From Sutcliffiella tianshenii (lineage in GTDB: Bacteria; Bacillota; Bacilli; Bacillales; Bacillaceae_I), in assembly GCF_016908565.1 (NCBI RefSeq), contig NZ_JAFBED010000016.1:1-57426 (forward strand): DNA of 57,426 bases, written 5' to 3'. Under the pieces are notes generated by a model. The model had not been told where the DNA came from and made no database searches. It worked only from the letters and a program-made list of their open reading frames with translations. Position 1 is the stretch's first letter. Each line of letters begins with the position of its first letter. The position numbers were made by a program, and so were the translations under genes. Shown here piece by piece: positions 26,136 through 34,732 of the stretch.

Positions 26136-26154
26136 CCTGCCGGGGTCTGGCCCC
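26136..26154 (+). repeat. Dispersed 18-nt element, copy 1
   Basis: CCTGCCGGGGTCTGGCCC recurs as its exact reverse complement at 47305-47322. Both are intergenic, just upstream of a gene (MFS transporter here, pepF there). Confidence 0.8.
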
Positions 26155-26224
26155 TAAGAGTAATATTTTTTGACTTTTGGATTCATATTAAGAGGGATGA
26201 AATAATTTAAGGTAGGTACGCGAG

Positions 26225-27442
26225 ATGGAACATGAGAAAAAATGGGCAATTGCTTCGCTGGCATCGATTCCATTGGTCATGACTCTTGGTAATTCGATGT
26301 TGATTCCTGTTTTGCCTACTATTGAGAAGAAGCTTAAGATTTCTTCTTTTCAGGTAAGTATGATTATCACGGTGTATTCTATTGTTGCGATTATTTTAAT
26401 TCCTATTGCAGGATACTTGTCTGATCGATTGGGAAGAAAAGCTGTCATCATCCCAAGTTTGATCATTACGGCAATCGGAGGGGTCATTTCCGGCTGGGCA
26501 GGCTGGAAGATGGATGACCCTTATTGGATAATACTTTTGGGTCGGACCTTGCAGGGGGTCGGAGCTGCGGGGGCAGCGCCGATTGTCATGCCGCTTGTCG
26601 GTGATATGTTCAAAAGTGACACTGAAGTAAGCAAAAACCTAGGGATAATCGAAACCTCGAATACTCTCGGAAAAGTTTTAAGTCCGATTTTAGGTGCAGT
26701 ATTGGCCGGATTCGTATGGTTCCTGCCCTTTTTTTCTATACCGATCTTTTGTCTGGTTTCCATTCTACTAATGATTTTTCTAGTCAAATCTCCAAAGAAA
26801 GAAGAAGAGCCACTGCCATTTAAAGAATTTCTTCAAGCTGTGAAAGCAATCTTTAAAAAGGACTGCAAATGGCTATTAGCCATTTTCTTTATTGGTTGCG
26901 TATTGATGTTTGTCCTATTCGGGGTTTTATTTTATTTATCCGATCTGCTAGAGAAAAAGCATCAGATCGATGGAATCAAAAAGGGACTTTTCCTGGCAGT
27001 TCCATTGGCATCCCTATGCATTGCCTCTTTTCTCACAGGAAAGAAAATCGAGAAAAATAAAGTACTGATGAAATGGCTCATCGTCATCAGCATTGGGGTG
27101 CTTGGCGGGGCTGTATTTGCCAATAGCTTCTTTTCGAATGTATGGGTTACAATGGGACTTTTCCTTATTGGCGGCATCGGAATAGGGGTGGCATTGCCGA
27201 GTCTTGATGCACTCATCACCGAAGGGATTGAAAAAGAGGAGAGAGGGACGATAACATCCATTTATAGCTCGATGAGATTTATCGGCGTGGCATTGGGGCC
27301 GCCGATCGTCGCATTATTAATAAAAAGATCGGACAATATGATGTTCTATGTCCTTGCAGGTACATGTGCCGCAGCCCTGCTGATTTCCTTCAAGGGAATC
27401 GATCCTCCAAAAGGAGAGGAAACTCCTCCTGATAAATGCTGA
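26225..27442 (+). CDS. MFS-family efflux transporter
   Basis: A 405-residue transporter with 12 predicted helices. The loop 2-3 motif GYLSDRLGRKAV and the helix-5 drug-efflux pattern (TLGKVLSPILGAVLAG) mark a drug-proton antiporter of the DHA1 type. The substrate is unknown. The ribosome binding site is unusual (AAGGTAGG at about 12 nt). No regulator is adjacent. Confidence 0.85.
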   Translation: MEHEKKWAIASLASIPLVMTLGNSMLIPVLPTIEKKLKISSFQVSMIITVYSIVAIILIPIAGYLSDRLGRKAVIIPSLIITAIGGVISGWAGWKMDDPYWIILLGRTLQGVGAAGAAPIVMPLVGDMFKSDTEVSKNLGIIETSNTLGKVLSPILGAVLAGFVWFLPFFSIPIFCLVSILLMIFLVKSPKKEEEPLPFKEFLQAVKAIFKKDCKWLLAIFFIGCVLMFVLFGVLFYLSDLLEKKHQIDGIKKGLFLAVPLASLCIASFLTGKKIEKNKVLMKWLIVISIGVLGGAVFANSFFSNVWVTMGLFLIGGIGIGVALPSLDALITEGIEKEERGTITSIYSSMRFIGVALGPPIVALLIKRSDNMMFYVLAGTCAAALLISFKGIDPPKGEETPPDKC

Positions 27443-27451
27443 ATGAAAAAG

Positions 27452-27489
27452 AGAAAAGCAGCAAGAGTTTATGCTCTCGCTGCTTTTTG
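27452..27489. terminator. Bidirectional terminator
   Basis: AAAAGCAGC / GCTGCTTTT outer stem with inner AGAG/CTCT pairing, between convergent genes. Confidence 0.8.
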
Positions 27490-27492
27490 ATT

Positions 27493-27843
27493 TTAGTCTC
27501 TTCCGTAACTAACATCCTTATCTGGATGTGTAAAGGGTACACCTTGTGGCTTCTTAGCCTTCTCCACTAGGTCGCGGTTCTCGCTTGAATTCCATCCAAT
27601 ATCATTAGTCGGATGCACCCATTCGTCTCCTGCCATGACAGAAGGGTCCACTTCATCGCTCCAATTGTTCAATGGGGATTCTTCGGAATTATAAAGGCTA
27701 TCCCCGATTACGACACCATGCTCATTCACAAAAGGAGGCTGCATTTTAATGCCGGATCCTTTAAATGATGGAGAATTTATTTGATGCGGCATGGTCTCCT
27801 CGATAAACGGGTTTTCAAGGTCTTTATTTTTCTTCTTCACCAA
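27493..27843 (-). CDS. DUF3905 family protein
   Basis: A 116-residue hydrophilic protein of a family found in spore-forming Bacilli. The block DEVDPSVMAGDEWVHPTNDI followed by GWNSSENRDLVE is the conserved core. Function unknown. GGAGGTG precedes the start. It is divergent from the three small ORFs that follow; the shared gap of 77 bp must hold both promoters. Confidence 0.75.
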   Translation of the reverse strand: MVKKKNKDLENPFIEETMPHQINSPSFKGSGIKMQPPFVNEHGVVIGDSLYNSEESPLNNWSDEVDPSVMAGDEWVHPTNDIGWNSSENRDLVEKAKKPQGVPFTHPDKDVSYGRD

Positions 27844-27920
27844 TTTTCACCTCCGAACGGGTATAGTTTTAGCATTTCTATAAAATAAATAAGTATGTAA
27901 GAAATGATAAGGAGCTGATT

Positions 27921-28082
27921 ATGATGAATAAGGAATATGGCTTTGCAGACATTCCAGAAGAAAAACTTTTGGCCATTACAGAACTTGAAAACCAAATGAG
28001 GGAGCAACTTGGGGAAGAGATTGTATTAATCGCTTATGAAAAGAACGGAAACGGGCAAGATAAACTTAATTCAAGGGGGTGA
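27921..28082 (+). CDS. Very small acidic protein, 53 aa
   Basis: Starts ATGATG behind AAGGAGCTGATT. The product (MMNKEYGFADIPEEKLLAIT...) is a helical, Glu-rich peptide with a hydrophobic face. No family is recognised. It is the first of three ORFs with good ribosome binding sites and tight spacing, so it is likely translated. Its stop lies 5 nt before the next start. Confidence 0.6.
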   Translation: MMNKEYGFADIPEEKLLAITELENQMREQLGEEIVLIAYEKNGNGQDKLNSRG

Positions 28083-28087
28083 AGAGT

Positions 28088-28243
28088 ATGGCAAAACGAA
28101 AAGTGGCACATGATGCGGCTAAAAATAATAATAAAACACCGAAGGAAAGTCTGCCTGACACAGAGTTTTCAGCAGAATATCAATCAGAGGATATGATTCG
28201 TGGAGCAAATCGCAACTCGAAAAAGGGAAGACAGGGCAGTTAA
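28088..28243 (+). CDS. Very small basic protein, 51 aa
   Basis: MAKRKVAHDAAKNNNKTPKE... is hydrophilic, Asn/Lys-rich and basic at both ends, with an acidic centre (PDTEFSAEYQSED). The composition resembles minor small spore proteins such as SspO/YfhD types, but no true match is claimed. The site GGGGGTGA overlaps the stop of the upstream ORF. Confidence 0.6.
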   Translation: MAKRKVAHDAAKNNNKTPKESLPDTEFSAEYQSEDMIRGANRNSKKGRQGS

Positions 28244-28258
28244 GGAGGATAAATAATT

Positions 28259-28432
28259 ATGGACAAAGGTGCAAAACAGAAAAAGCAGAAGCAGGCCCAT
28301 AAAAAGGACCATGCGATTCCTGAAAACAGATTGAAAGAGGAATTCGGACCTGAGTTAGGCGATCCGAATGCGGCGAAAGCATTTGAGGGTGCCATCGAGT
28401 CTAAAAATAAAAATAACAATAAAAAATGCTAG
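28259..28432 (+). CDS. Very small basic protein, 57 aa
   Basis: MDKGAKQKKQKQAHKKDH... is Lys/Gln-rich at the start, has an acidic middle (EEFGPELGDPNAAKAFEGA) and a Lys/Asn tail. TAAGGAGG, overlapping the stop of the previous ORF, provides the ribosome binding site. The stop codon lies inside the hairpin that ends the operon. The overall design is like minor spore-core proteins; function unknown. Confidence 0.6.
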   Translation: MDKGAKQKKQKQAHKKDHAIPENRLKEEFGPELGDPNAAKAFEGAIESKNKNNNKKC

Positions 28433-28450
28433 CATCAGCTAGCATTTTTT
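28421..28450. terminator. Bidirectional terminator
   Basis: AAAAAATGCTAG / CTAGCATTTTTT, a perfect 12-bp stem between the small-ORF operon and the convergent radical SAM gene, overlapping both stop codons. Confidence 0.92.
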
Positions 28451-30198
28451 ATTGTTGATTCCGGAATTGGAAACACTTCCGTCCTATTAGTCGACTGATT
28501 GAAATATACAAGCAGGTAGCTTTCCGCCTCCATGATTTCACCTGTCTTCAGATAGTGTGAAAGATCGAAGGAAACAGATTCAAGCATGGTGTGTTTGTAC
28601 AATTCTTTTTCGTTAAGCTTCATGGCAGAGAATTTTTCCCCCAATGCTTCTGGTGACTGCAGGAGATGTTGATATAATGAAGAACGATCCTGCTTTGACA
28701 GCTTGTCCTGCCACCAAGGCTTACGTGGTTTGAATTTCTGATGAAGAAGGTAGTCATATTTCATTAGACTTTCTACTACATTAAGCGATTTAGGGTCTGA
28801 TTCCTCAAGGAAGGCATATAGGCGTTTGTATAGATCTTCCAGCTGATGGCCGATTCTTGCCCAGCCTTGCTTATCCCAAAATGAGCCAAAGTCCTGGAAA
28901 AAGTCAAAAGGAGTCGGGAAGACATTCGTCACCAAATGCTCCACGGTCGTATCCATCCTATGGTCATTCCAAAACTTCTCCAAAACATCCTCCACCTGTT
29001 TGATCCTGATGATATCATCAAAGCTCAATATGTTATTGCCGAGGATTTCATAAGGAGCATGATCCATATAGATATAATCATGCTCCTTGGCACGGATTCG
29101 GAGCCCTGTTCCTCGTAGCATCTTCAAAAAGCCAAGCTGCAATTCCTCAGGTCTGAGCGCAAATACATCATTGAACGTATTTTTGAAGCTATCGTAGTTC
29201 TCTTCAGGCAGGCCCGCTATCAAGTCAAGATGCTGGTCAATCTTTCCGCCTTCCTTGACCATCGTCACAGTCCTTGATAGCTTAGCGAAATTCTGTTTAC
29301 GCATCACGAGCTCATTTGTTGCATCGTTTGTGGATTGTACCCCGATTTCAAAACGGAACAAACCTGCAGGGGCTTCATCGTTTAAAAATTGAATAACCTC
29401 AGGACGCATGATATCTGCTGTTATTTCAAATTGGAATACCGTGCCGGGCTTATGCTCGTCAATTAGAAAACGGAACATCTCCATCGCATAGCTGCGGCTG
29501 ATATTAAAGGTACGATCGACAAATTTAATTGTTTTTGCCCCGTTTTCCATTAAAAATCGGATATCATCCTTTACTTTTTCCCGGTCAAAATAGCGAACCC
29601 CCACTTCGATGGACGATAAGCAGAATTGACAGCTGAAAGGACAGCCGCGGCTTGTTTCAAAATAAGTGACGCGTTTTGCAAGCTGTGATAAATCTTCCGC
29701 AAAGCGATATGGGGAAGGAAGTTCCTTTAGATCTACTTTGTTGCGCTGTGGAGATATTTTCTTTTCCTTGTCTTTGCGATATGCAAGGCCGCTGATGGAA
29801 GAAAAGTCTTTGTCCCCATCTAATTGCTCCAAAAGTTGTTTGAACGTAATTTCCCCTTCGCCTATCACGATGAAATCCACATCACACAGGCGGTCCAGCC
29901 AGTAAGAAACATCATAGGTGACCTCTGGCCCTCCAAGAACGATGATGAGTTCTGGATTTACCTTTTTTAACATACTCATGACTTTTATGGTCTCTTCTAT
30001 ATTCCAGATATAACAGCTGAAGCCTATAACATCAGGCTTCTTCTGAATGAGGTCTGAAACGATGTTCATGACGGGATCCTTGATCGTATACTCAACAAGG
30101 TCCACTTTATATTCAGGTTCGGCATATGCTTTCAAATAGCGAATGGCAAGATTCGTATGGATATACTTCGCATTTAAGGTTGTCGCAATAATTTTCAT
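28435..30198 (-). CDS. B12-binding radical SAM protein
   Basis: A 587-residue enzyme with an N-terminal cobalamin-binding fold (about 1-130, GGPEVTYD and GEGEITF typical) and a radical SAM barrel with CPFSCQFC at about 185-192. The C-terminal part fits DUF4080. Such proteins often methylate or rearrange unactivated carbons, but this subfamily has no known substrate. The nearest AGGAG is far from the ATG (about 15 nt). Confidence 0.85.
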   Translation of the reverse strand: MKIIATTLNAKYIHTNLAIRYLKAYAEPEYKVDLVEYTIKDPVMNIVSDLIQKKPDVIGFSCYIWNIEETIKVMSMLKKVNPELIIVLGGPEVTYDVSYWLDRLCDVDFIVIGEGEITFKQLLEQLDGDKDFSSISGLAYRKDKEKKISPQRNKVDLKELPSPYRFAEDLSQLAKRVTYFETSRGCPFSCQFCLSSIEVGVRYFDREKVKDDIRFLMENGAKTIKFVDRTFNISRSYAMEMFRFLIDEHKPGTVFQFEITADIMRPEVIQFLNDEAPAGLFRFEIGVQSTNDATNELVMRKQNFAKLSRTVTMVKEGGKIDQHLDLIAGLPEENYDSFKNTFNDVFALRPEELQLGFLKMLRGTGLRIRAKEHDYIYMDHAPYEILGNNILSFDDIIRIKQVEDVLEKFWNDHRMDTTVEHLVTNVFPTPFDFFQDFGSFWDKQGWARIGHQLEDLYKRLYAFLEESDPKSLNVVESLMKYDYLLHQKFKPRKPWWQDKLSKQDRSSLYQHLLQSPEALGEKFSAMKLNEKELYKHTMLESVSFDLSHYLKTGEIMEAESYLLVYFNQSTNRTEVFPIPESTIKNAS

Positions 30199-30495
30199 CT
30201 TAAATCCATCAAACTCCTAGTAAAATAATCATGTTTCAAAAATTAACTATAACTAATATATCTTATCATAATTAGTCTTGCAGGGTAACGAATTCAGTAT
30301 GGATCTCCATCAGATTAATAATGCCACCACTTCCATTAACTACCTACCATTATCTACAAAAATACTCGTAATATTACAAATATATTTCTGAAATGACTTT
30401 TTTATTGCTTTGGGTGTCGAAGAAAAGGAATTTCACGATAAGCGTAGAAGTTGTAAGGAGAGAGAATAAAAAACTTTTTTTATGGGGGAAGAGTG

Positions 30496-32706
30496 ATGAT
30501 CCAACACATGGTGAAGGAAGAAACCAAAAAGTTGGAAGCAAAAGTGGAAGAGCTACAGCAGAAACTCCGTACCATGGAGAAGCAGAATATGTTTTTACAA
30601 CTTACTTTTGAGCACGCCAATGACGCAATCATATTATTTAATAAAAACCTTGAATTTTTTCAAGTCAATAATAAAGCATGTGAGCTGTTTGAGCTTTCCA
30701 AAGACCATTTGCTTCAAAGGAACCTTTATGAATTCCTTGACCTGATGTCAAAAGAGGAAGTGAATTATCAAGAGGCGCAATTAGATAGATTAGGCGAAAC
30801 AGAAAATGAATTGATACTTCGTCTGGATAATGGAAATGTAAAATTTGTGGAATATTCAGCTGTGCGAAATCCTGATGAAAGTGGACTGGATATCTGTATC
30901 ATCAGAGACGTCACCTCCAAAAAAAATATGGAAAATGAAACGAACAAAAGTAAACAGATGTATCATGATGTTTTCAACAGAGCGGTCGATGGCATCGTCG
31001 TATTTGATAAAGAGGGTTTCTTCATTGATGTGAACCCTGCTTTTTGTTCCAATTTTGCCATGTCTAAATTGGATCTGCTACAGGCAAAGCTGGATGATTT
31101 TGTAGAAGACGAAGTGAGGTATAAAGTGGAGAAAATCTGGCTTTTGCTGGATAAATATGGGCGGGTAAGAGGTGAACTCCCTGTCCTGCTTCATAATGGG
31201 GAAAGAAAGAGATTTGAGGTCACCATCACCGCAAACATATATGATGACTATTATTTGGCGATTATGCGCGATGTAACCGAAAAGCGGAATATGGAGCTGC
31301 AGCTTCAAAAAAGCGAAGAACGCTTCCGTGAAATGTTCCAGCATGCATTGGATGCCATCGTACTAGTGGACAACTTCGGGAATATTATGCGTGCAAACCC
31401 CGCTGCCAGCAGGGCTTTCGAACTGCCTCTTGAAGAACTGGAGAAATCGAAGCTGCAGCAGTTTGTCCAAAAAGGGACAAGCAAAGTGCCTACCATCATT
31501 AAAGAGTTCAACAAAAAGGGCGAGATCCGTGAAGAGCTGGAATTCCATATGCCGAATGGACAAAAGAAGCTTTTGGAATTTACCGCCAACAAGGGAATCA
31601 TAGATGGATATAATATGATCATTTTCAGGAATGTCAGTGAGCGAAGGAAGATGGAAAAAGATCTTCGGGAAAGTGAACAGAAATTCCGCAAGATTTTCAA
31701 TAACGCAATGGATGGGATCATACTTTGGGATGATACATGCACGATCATTGATGCAAATCCAAACGCAAGCAAGATCTTTGAACTCTCACGGGAAGAGCTG
31801 ATGGCACAATGCCTGAAGCAGTATATTCCAATGGAACGTATAGAAGAAATGAAGCATCTATGGAATCAGTGTGAAGAGAATGAACAATTGAGTGGAGAAC
31901 TTTGTCATGATTATGGGAAAGGACCTCAAATATTCGAGTTTTCGGCGAAAAAGAATGTAGTGGAAGGTCTTCATATGACGATATTCCGGAATATTACGGA
32001 GAAGCGTGAAATGGAGGACCAGCTGCGCAAATCGGATACACTGACAGTGGTTGGGGAGCTCGCTGCAGGAATCGCACATGAAATAAGGAATCCGATGACA
32101 GCATTGAAGGGGTTTATCCAGCTATTGCAAAATAGTATGGAAGATGGCCAATATGCCATGTACTTTGATGTCATAACATCCGAATTAAAACGGATAGAGT
32201 CGATCATTACTGAATTTTTGGTCCTTGCCAAACCGCAGGCCATTTCCTATCAGCAAAAGAGCGTAGTCAAAATCATGCAGGAGACGCTGGATCTATTAAG
32301 TGCGCAGGCTGCACTTGAAAATGTCCAGTTTGCAAGCCACTATGAAGATCAGCTTCCAGACGTCTATTGTGAGCCGAATCAGTTGAAGCAGGTATTTATC
32401 AATATTCTAAAAAATGCGATAGAAGTGATGCCGAAGGGCGGGACGGTCACAGTCAATATGAAGCAATTGGAAAACAGGAATATGCTGATCTCCATTAAGG
32501 ATGAGGGACTGGGCATACCAGGGGACAAGATAAAGAAACTAGGGGAACCTTTCTACACGACAAAGGAAAGGGGAACGGGCCTGGGCCTTATGGTAAGCTA
32601 TAAAATCGTGGAAGAGCATAATGGTACCATAGAAGTGGAAAGTGAATTGGGTAAGGGGACCACGTTCCATATCAACCTTCCAATCACCCAAGCCTTTAAA
32701 AGCTGA
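30496..32706 (+). CDS. kinE: Sporulation histidine kinase with four PAS domains (KinE-like)
   Basis: A 736-residue soluble kinase without membrane segments. After a short coiled coil (10-35) come four PAS domains at about 25-140, 150-260, 272-385 and 392-505. The HisKA domain carries H528 in AAGIAHEIRNP. The ATPase domain has N, G1 and G2 boxes (FINILKNAIE, DEGLGIPG, GTGLGL). No response regulator is adjacent, as for phosphorelay kinases that feed Spo0F. Length and position near mtnA match remembered KinE of B. subtilis. ATG at 30496 is preferred to GTG 30493 for spacing from GGGGGA. Confidence 0.82.
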   Translation: MIQHMVKEETKKLEAKVEELQQKLRTMEKQNMFLQLTFEHANDAIILFNKNLEFFQVNNKACELFELSKDHLLQRNLYEFLDLMSKEEVNYQEAQLDRLGETENELILRLDNGNVKFVEYSAVRNPDESGLDICIIRDVTSKKNMENETNKSKQMYHDVFNRAVDGIVVFDKEGFFIDVNPAFCSNFAMSKLDLLQAKLDDFVEDEVRYKVEKIWLLLDKYGRVRGELPVLLHNGERKRFEVTITANIYDDYYLAIMRDVTEKRNMELQLQKSEERFREMFQHALDAIVLVDNFGNIMRANPAASRAFELPLEELEKSKLQQFVQKGTSKVPTIIKEFNKKGEIREELEFHMPNGQKKLLEFTANKGIIDGYNMIIFRNVSERRKMEKDLRESEQKFRKIFNNAMDGIILWDDTCTIIDANPNASKIFELSREELMAQCLKQYIPMERIEEMKHLWNQCEENEQLSGELCHDYGKGPQIFEFSAKKNVVEGLHMTIFRNITEKREMEDQLRKSDTLTVVGELAAGIAHEIRNPMTALKGFIQLLQNSMEDGQYAMYFDVITSELKRIESIITEFLVLAKPQAISYQQKSVVKIMQETLDLLSAQAALENVQFASHYEDQLPDVYCEPNQLKQVFINILKNAIEVMPKGGTVTVNMKQLENRNMLISIKDEGLGIPGDKIKKLGEPFYTTKERGTGLGLMVSYKIVEEHNGTIEVESELGKGTTFHINLPITQAFKS

Positions 32707-32754
32707 TGCAGGCAAGCCTGAAGAGATAAAATTTAATTGTTATAGAAAGAAATG

Positions 32755-32786
32755 TACGGTAGGTAATCCCCTATCGTATTTTTTTG
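32755..32786 (+). terminator. Terminator of kinE
   Basis: TACGGTAGG / CCTATCGTA (one G-U) followed by TTTTTTT. Confidence 0.8.
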
Positions 32787-32887
32787 TACAATCTTTTATA
32801 TGACCTGTATCAAATTCCGTTTTAAATCATATAATTTACTAACACTAAAAAAGTTGCACCGGCGCAAAAAAGAAGGAGTGAAACAAA

Positions 32888-32998
32888 ATGGGGAAAAGTA
32901 ATAAAATTTTATTTTACACCAATGTTTTAACGAAACTTCAAATAATCAGTGAAGAGGAAAAAGAAACAATTTTAAAGAAAATGACAAAAAAAGGTTGA
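32888..32998 (+). CDS. Tiny ORF, 36 aa, upstream of the ArsR regulator
   Basis: MGKSNKILFYTNVLTKLQII... ends in a charged, helical stretch (SEEEKETILKKMTKKG). AAGGAGTGA lies 7 nt before the ATG, and TATAAT lies at 32830 without a good -35. The codons end 53 nt before the regulator gene. It may be a leader peptide or a small regulator; no family is recognised. Confidence 0.45.
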   Translation: MGKSNKILFYTNVLTKLQIISEEEKETILKKMTKKG

Positions 32999-33051
32999 AA
33001 TCATCAGTTAGTTTGATTATTATCTAATTAGATGCATATCAAACTGAAAGG

Positions 33052-33639
33052 GTGTTTCCTCTGCAATTAGATAAATTGGTCAGTTTTCATAAGGTGATGG
33101 GGGATCAAACTAGAATTAAACTTCTCGTATTGCTGGCTGCCGAACAACCTTTAAGTGGACAAGTGCTGGCAGAAAGGTTGGGTGTCAAAGCACCAACCAT
33201 TTCCCATCACATTGCAAAACTGAAGGAAGTTAGTGCCGTATATGAAAGAAGGGACAAGAATACAATTTATTATTTTCTGAATGAAAAATCACTGAAACAG
33301 CATTCGGAGGCACTGTTTCATGTACTGAACAGGGGGAGAAGTGAGGTGGAGACCATGGAAAAGGATAATGAAAAAACTCAAATACTACAAAATTTCTTAT
33401 TGCCTAATGGTTTGTTGAAAACAATTCCGGCACAGAGAAAAAAGAAGTTGATCATTTTTGAACATATCATCAAGGATCTGGTAATAGGGAAAAAATATAC
33501 AGAAAAAGAGATAAACGAACATATCAAGAAGTTCCATGAAGATTACGCAACAATCAGACGGGAGTTCATCATCAACCATTTCATGTATCGAGAAAATGGA
33601 ATCTATGAATTGAATCCTAAAGAGATGTGGGCAAAATAA
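33052..33639 (+). CDS. ArsR-family regulator with C-terminal DUF2087
   Basis: A 195-residue protein. Residues 5-80 form a winged helix of the ArsR type (MGDQTRIKLLVLLA, recognition helix KAPTISHHIAKLK). Residues about 105-190 match DUF2087, a small domain often fused to such regulators. No metal-binding cysteines are present, so it probably senses something else. The start is unclear: the GTG at 33052 overlaps the AAAGGGTG site, while a CTG at 33061 would have ideal spacing. Confidence 0.8.
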   Translation: MFPLQLDKLVSFHKVMGDQTRIKLLVLLAAEQPLSGQVLAERLGVKAPTISHHIAKLKEVSAVYERRDKNTIYYFLNEKSLKQHSEALFHVLNRGRSEVETMEKDNEKTQILQNFLLPNGLLKTIPAQRKKKLIIFEHIIKDLVIGKKYTEKEINEHIKKFHEDYATIRREFIINHFMYRENGIYELNPKEMWAK

Positions 33640-33671
33640 AGGACATGGCGCAGGGAATTGCGCCATGTCCT
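33640..33671. terminator. Hairpin between convergent genes
   Basis: AGGACATGGCGCA / TGCGCCATGTCCT, a perfect 13-bp stem. T-runs are poor on both sides. Confidence 0.65.
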
Positions 33672-33679
33672 AATTCATT

Positions 33680-34726
33680 TCAGATAAACAACTCTTTGAT
33701 TTTTGATAGATAATCACCCTTTATGACGCCTTTTTCTGTAATGATGGCAGTAATGAAATCATTGGGTGTTACATCAAATGCAGGATTGAAGACGGATATA
33801 CCTTCTGGGGCAACCTTTCTTCCACCGATACTTGTGACTTCTTCGGGGTCTCTTTCCTCGATTGTGATTTCGCTTCCGGTATCCTTCGACAGGTCAAAAG
33901 TAGAAAGAGGGGCTGCAACATAGAAAGGGATCTGAAAAGCCCTTGCCAGTATAGCAAGTCCGAATGTCCCGATTTTGTTGGCAGTGTCACCGTTTGCGGT
34001 AATTCTGTCTGCACCAACAATGATTGCGTCGATTCCTTTCGATTGGATGGTGTGAGCAGCCATACTATCCGTAATCAGCGTAACATCCACACCGGCCTGT
34101 TGCAGCTCCCATGCCGTCAGTCTTGCTCCCTGCAGAACCGGTCGTGTTTCGCATGCATAGACACTTAATGGGAAGTTCCTTTCTTTTGCAAGGTAGAAAG
34201 GTGAAAGGGCTGTTCCGTATCTAGCCGTTGCAATGGATCCGGCATTACAGATGGTAAGAACTTTATTCCCTTTTTGGAAGAGGCCTAGTGCATGCTCGCC
34301 TATATCCCTGCATGTTGCTTCATCTTCCATCTGGATATTGATTGCTTCGTGAACTAGGATCGTTTTTGCTTCATTCACGGAACAGGCTCTTTCTGAAGCA
34401 GAGAGAAGCCGCTCAAGTGCCCAGAATAGATTGACGGCAGTCGGTCTAGAGCTTGCAAGGTAATCACTGTCGTTTTTCAGCAGCACCCGGAATTCAGAAA
34501 TATTGGAAGTCTCGTACCCTTGGGCGGAAAGGGCAAGGCCATATGCTGCCGCGATGCCGATAGCCGGGGCACCTCTTACTTTTAATGTAACAATCGCATC
34601 GAATACATCCTGGATGGTCCGCAATTCCAGAAAAATTGTTTCCTGCGGCAGTTTTTGCTGATCGAGTAATCGTATATGGGTATCTTTCCATTCGACGGAA
34701 AGCGGTATGTTTGTCAGGGTAGTCAT
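33680..34726 (-). CDS. mtnA: Methylthioribose-1-phosphate isomerase
   Basis: A 348-residue enzyme converting 5-methylthioribose-1-phosphate to methylthioribulose-1-phosphate. It belongs to the eIF2B-like fold. Family marks include [17 protein letters not shown], the Cys in [17 protein letters not shown] and the catalytic Asp in [17 protein letters not shown]. It starts 6 nt after mtnK, so both share the SAM riboswitch upstream of mtnK. Confidence 0.96.
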   Translation of the reverse strand: MTTLTNIPLSVEWKDTHIRLLDQQKLPQETIFLELRTIQDVFDAIVTLKVRGAPAIGIAAAYGLALSAQGYETSNISEFRVLLKNDSDYLASSRPTAVNLFWALERLLSASERACSVNEAKTILVHEAINIQMEDEATCRDIGEHALGLFQKGNKVLTICNAGSIATARYGTALSPFYLAKERNFPLSVYACETRPVLQGARLTAWELQQAGVDVTLITDSMAAHTIQSKGIDAIIVGADRITANGDTANKIGTFGLAILARAFQIPFYVAAPLSTFDLSKDTGSEITIEERDPEEVTSIGGRKVAPEGISVFNPAFDVTPNDFITAIITEKGVIKGDYLSKIKELFI

Positions 34727-34732
34727 GGTGAT

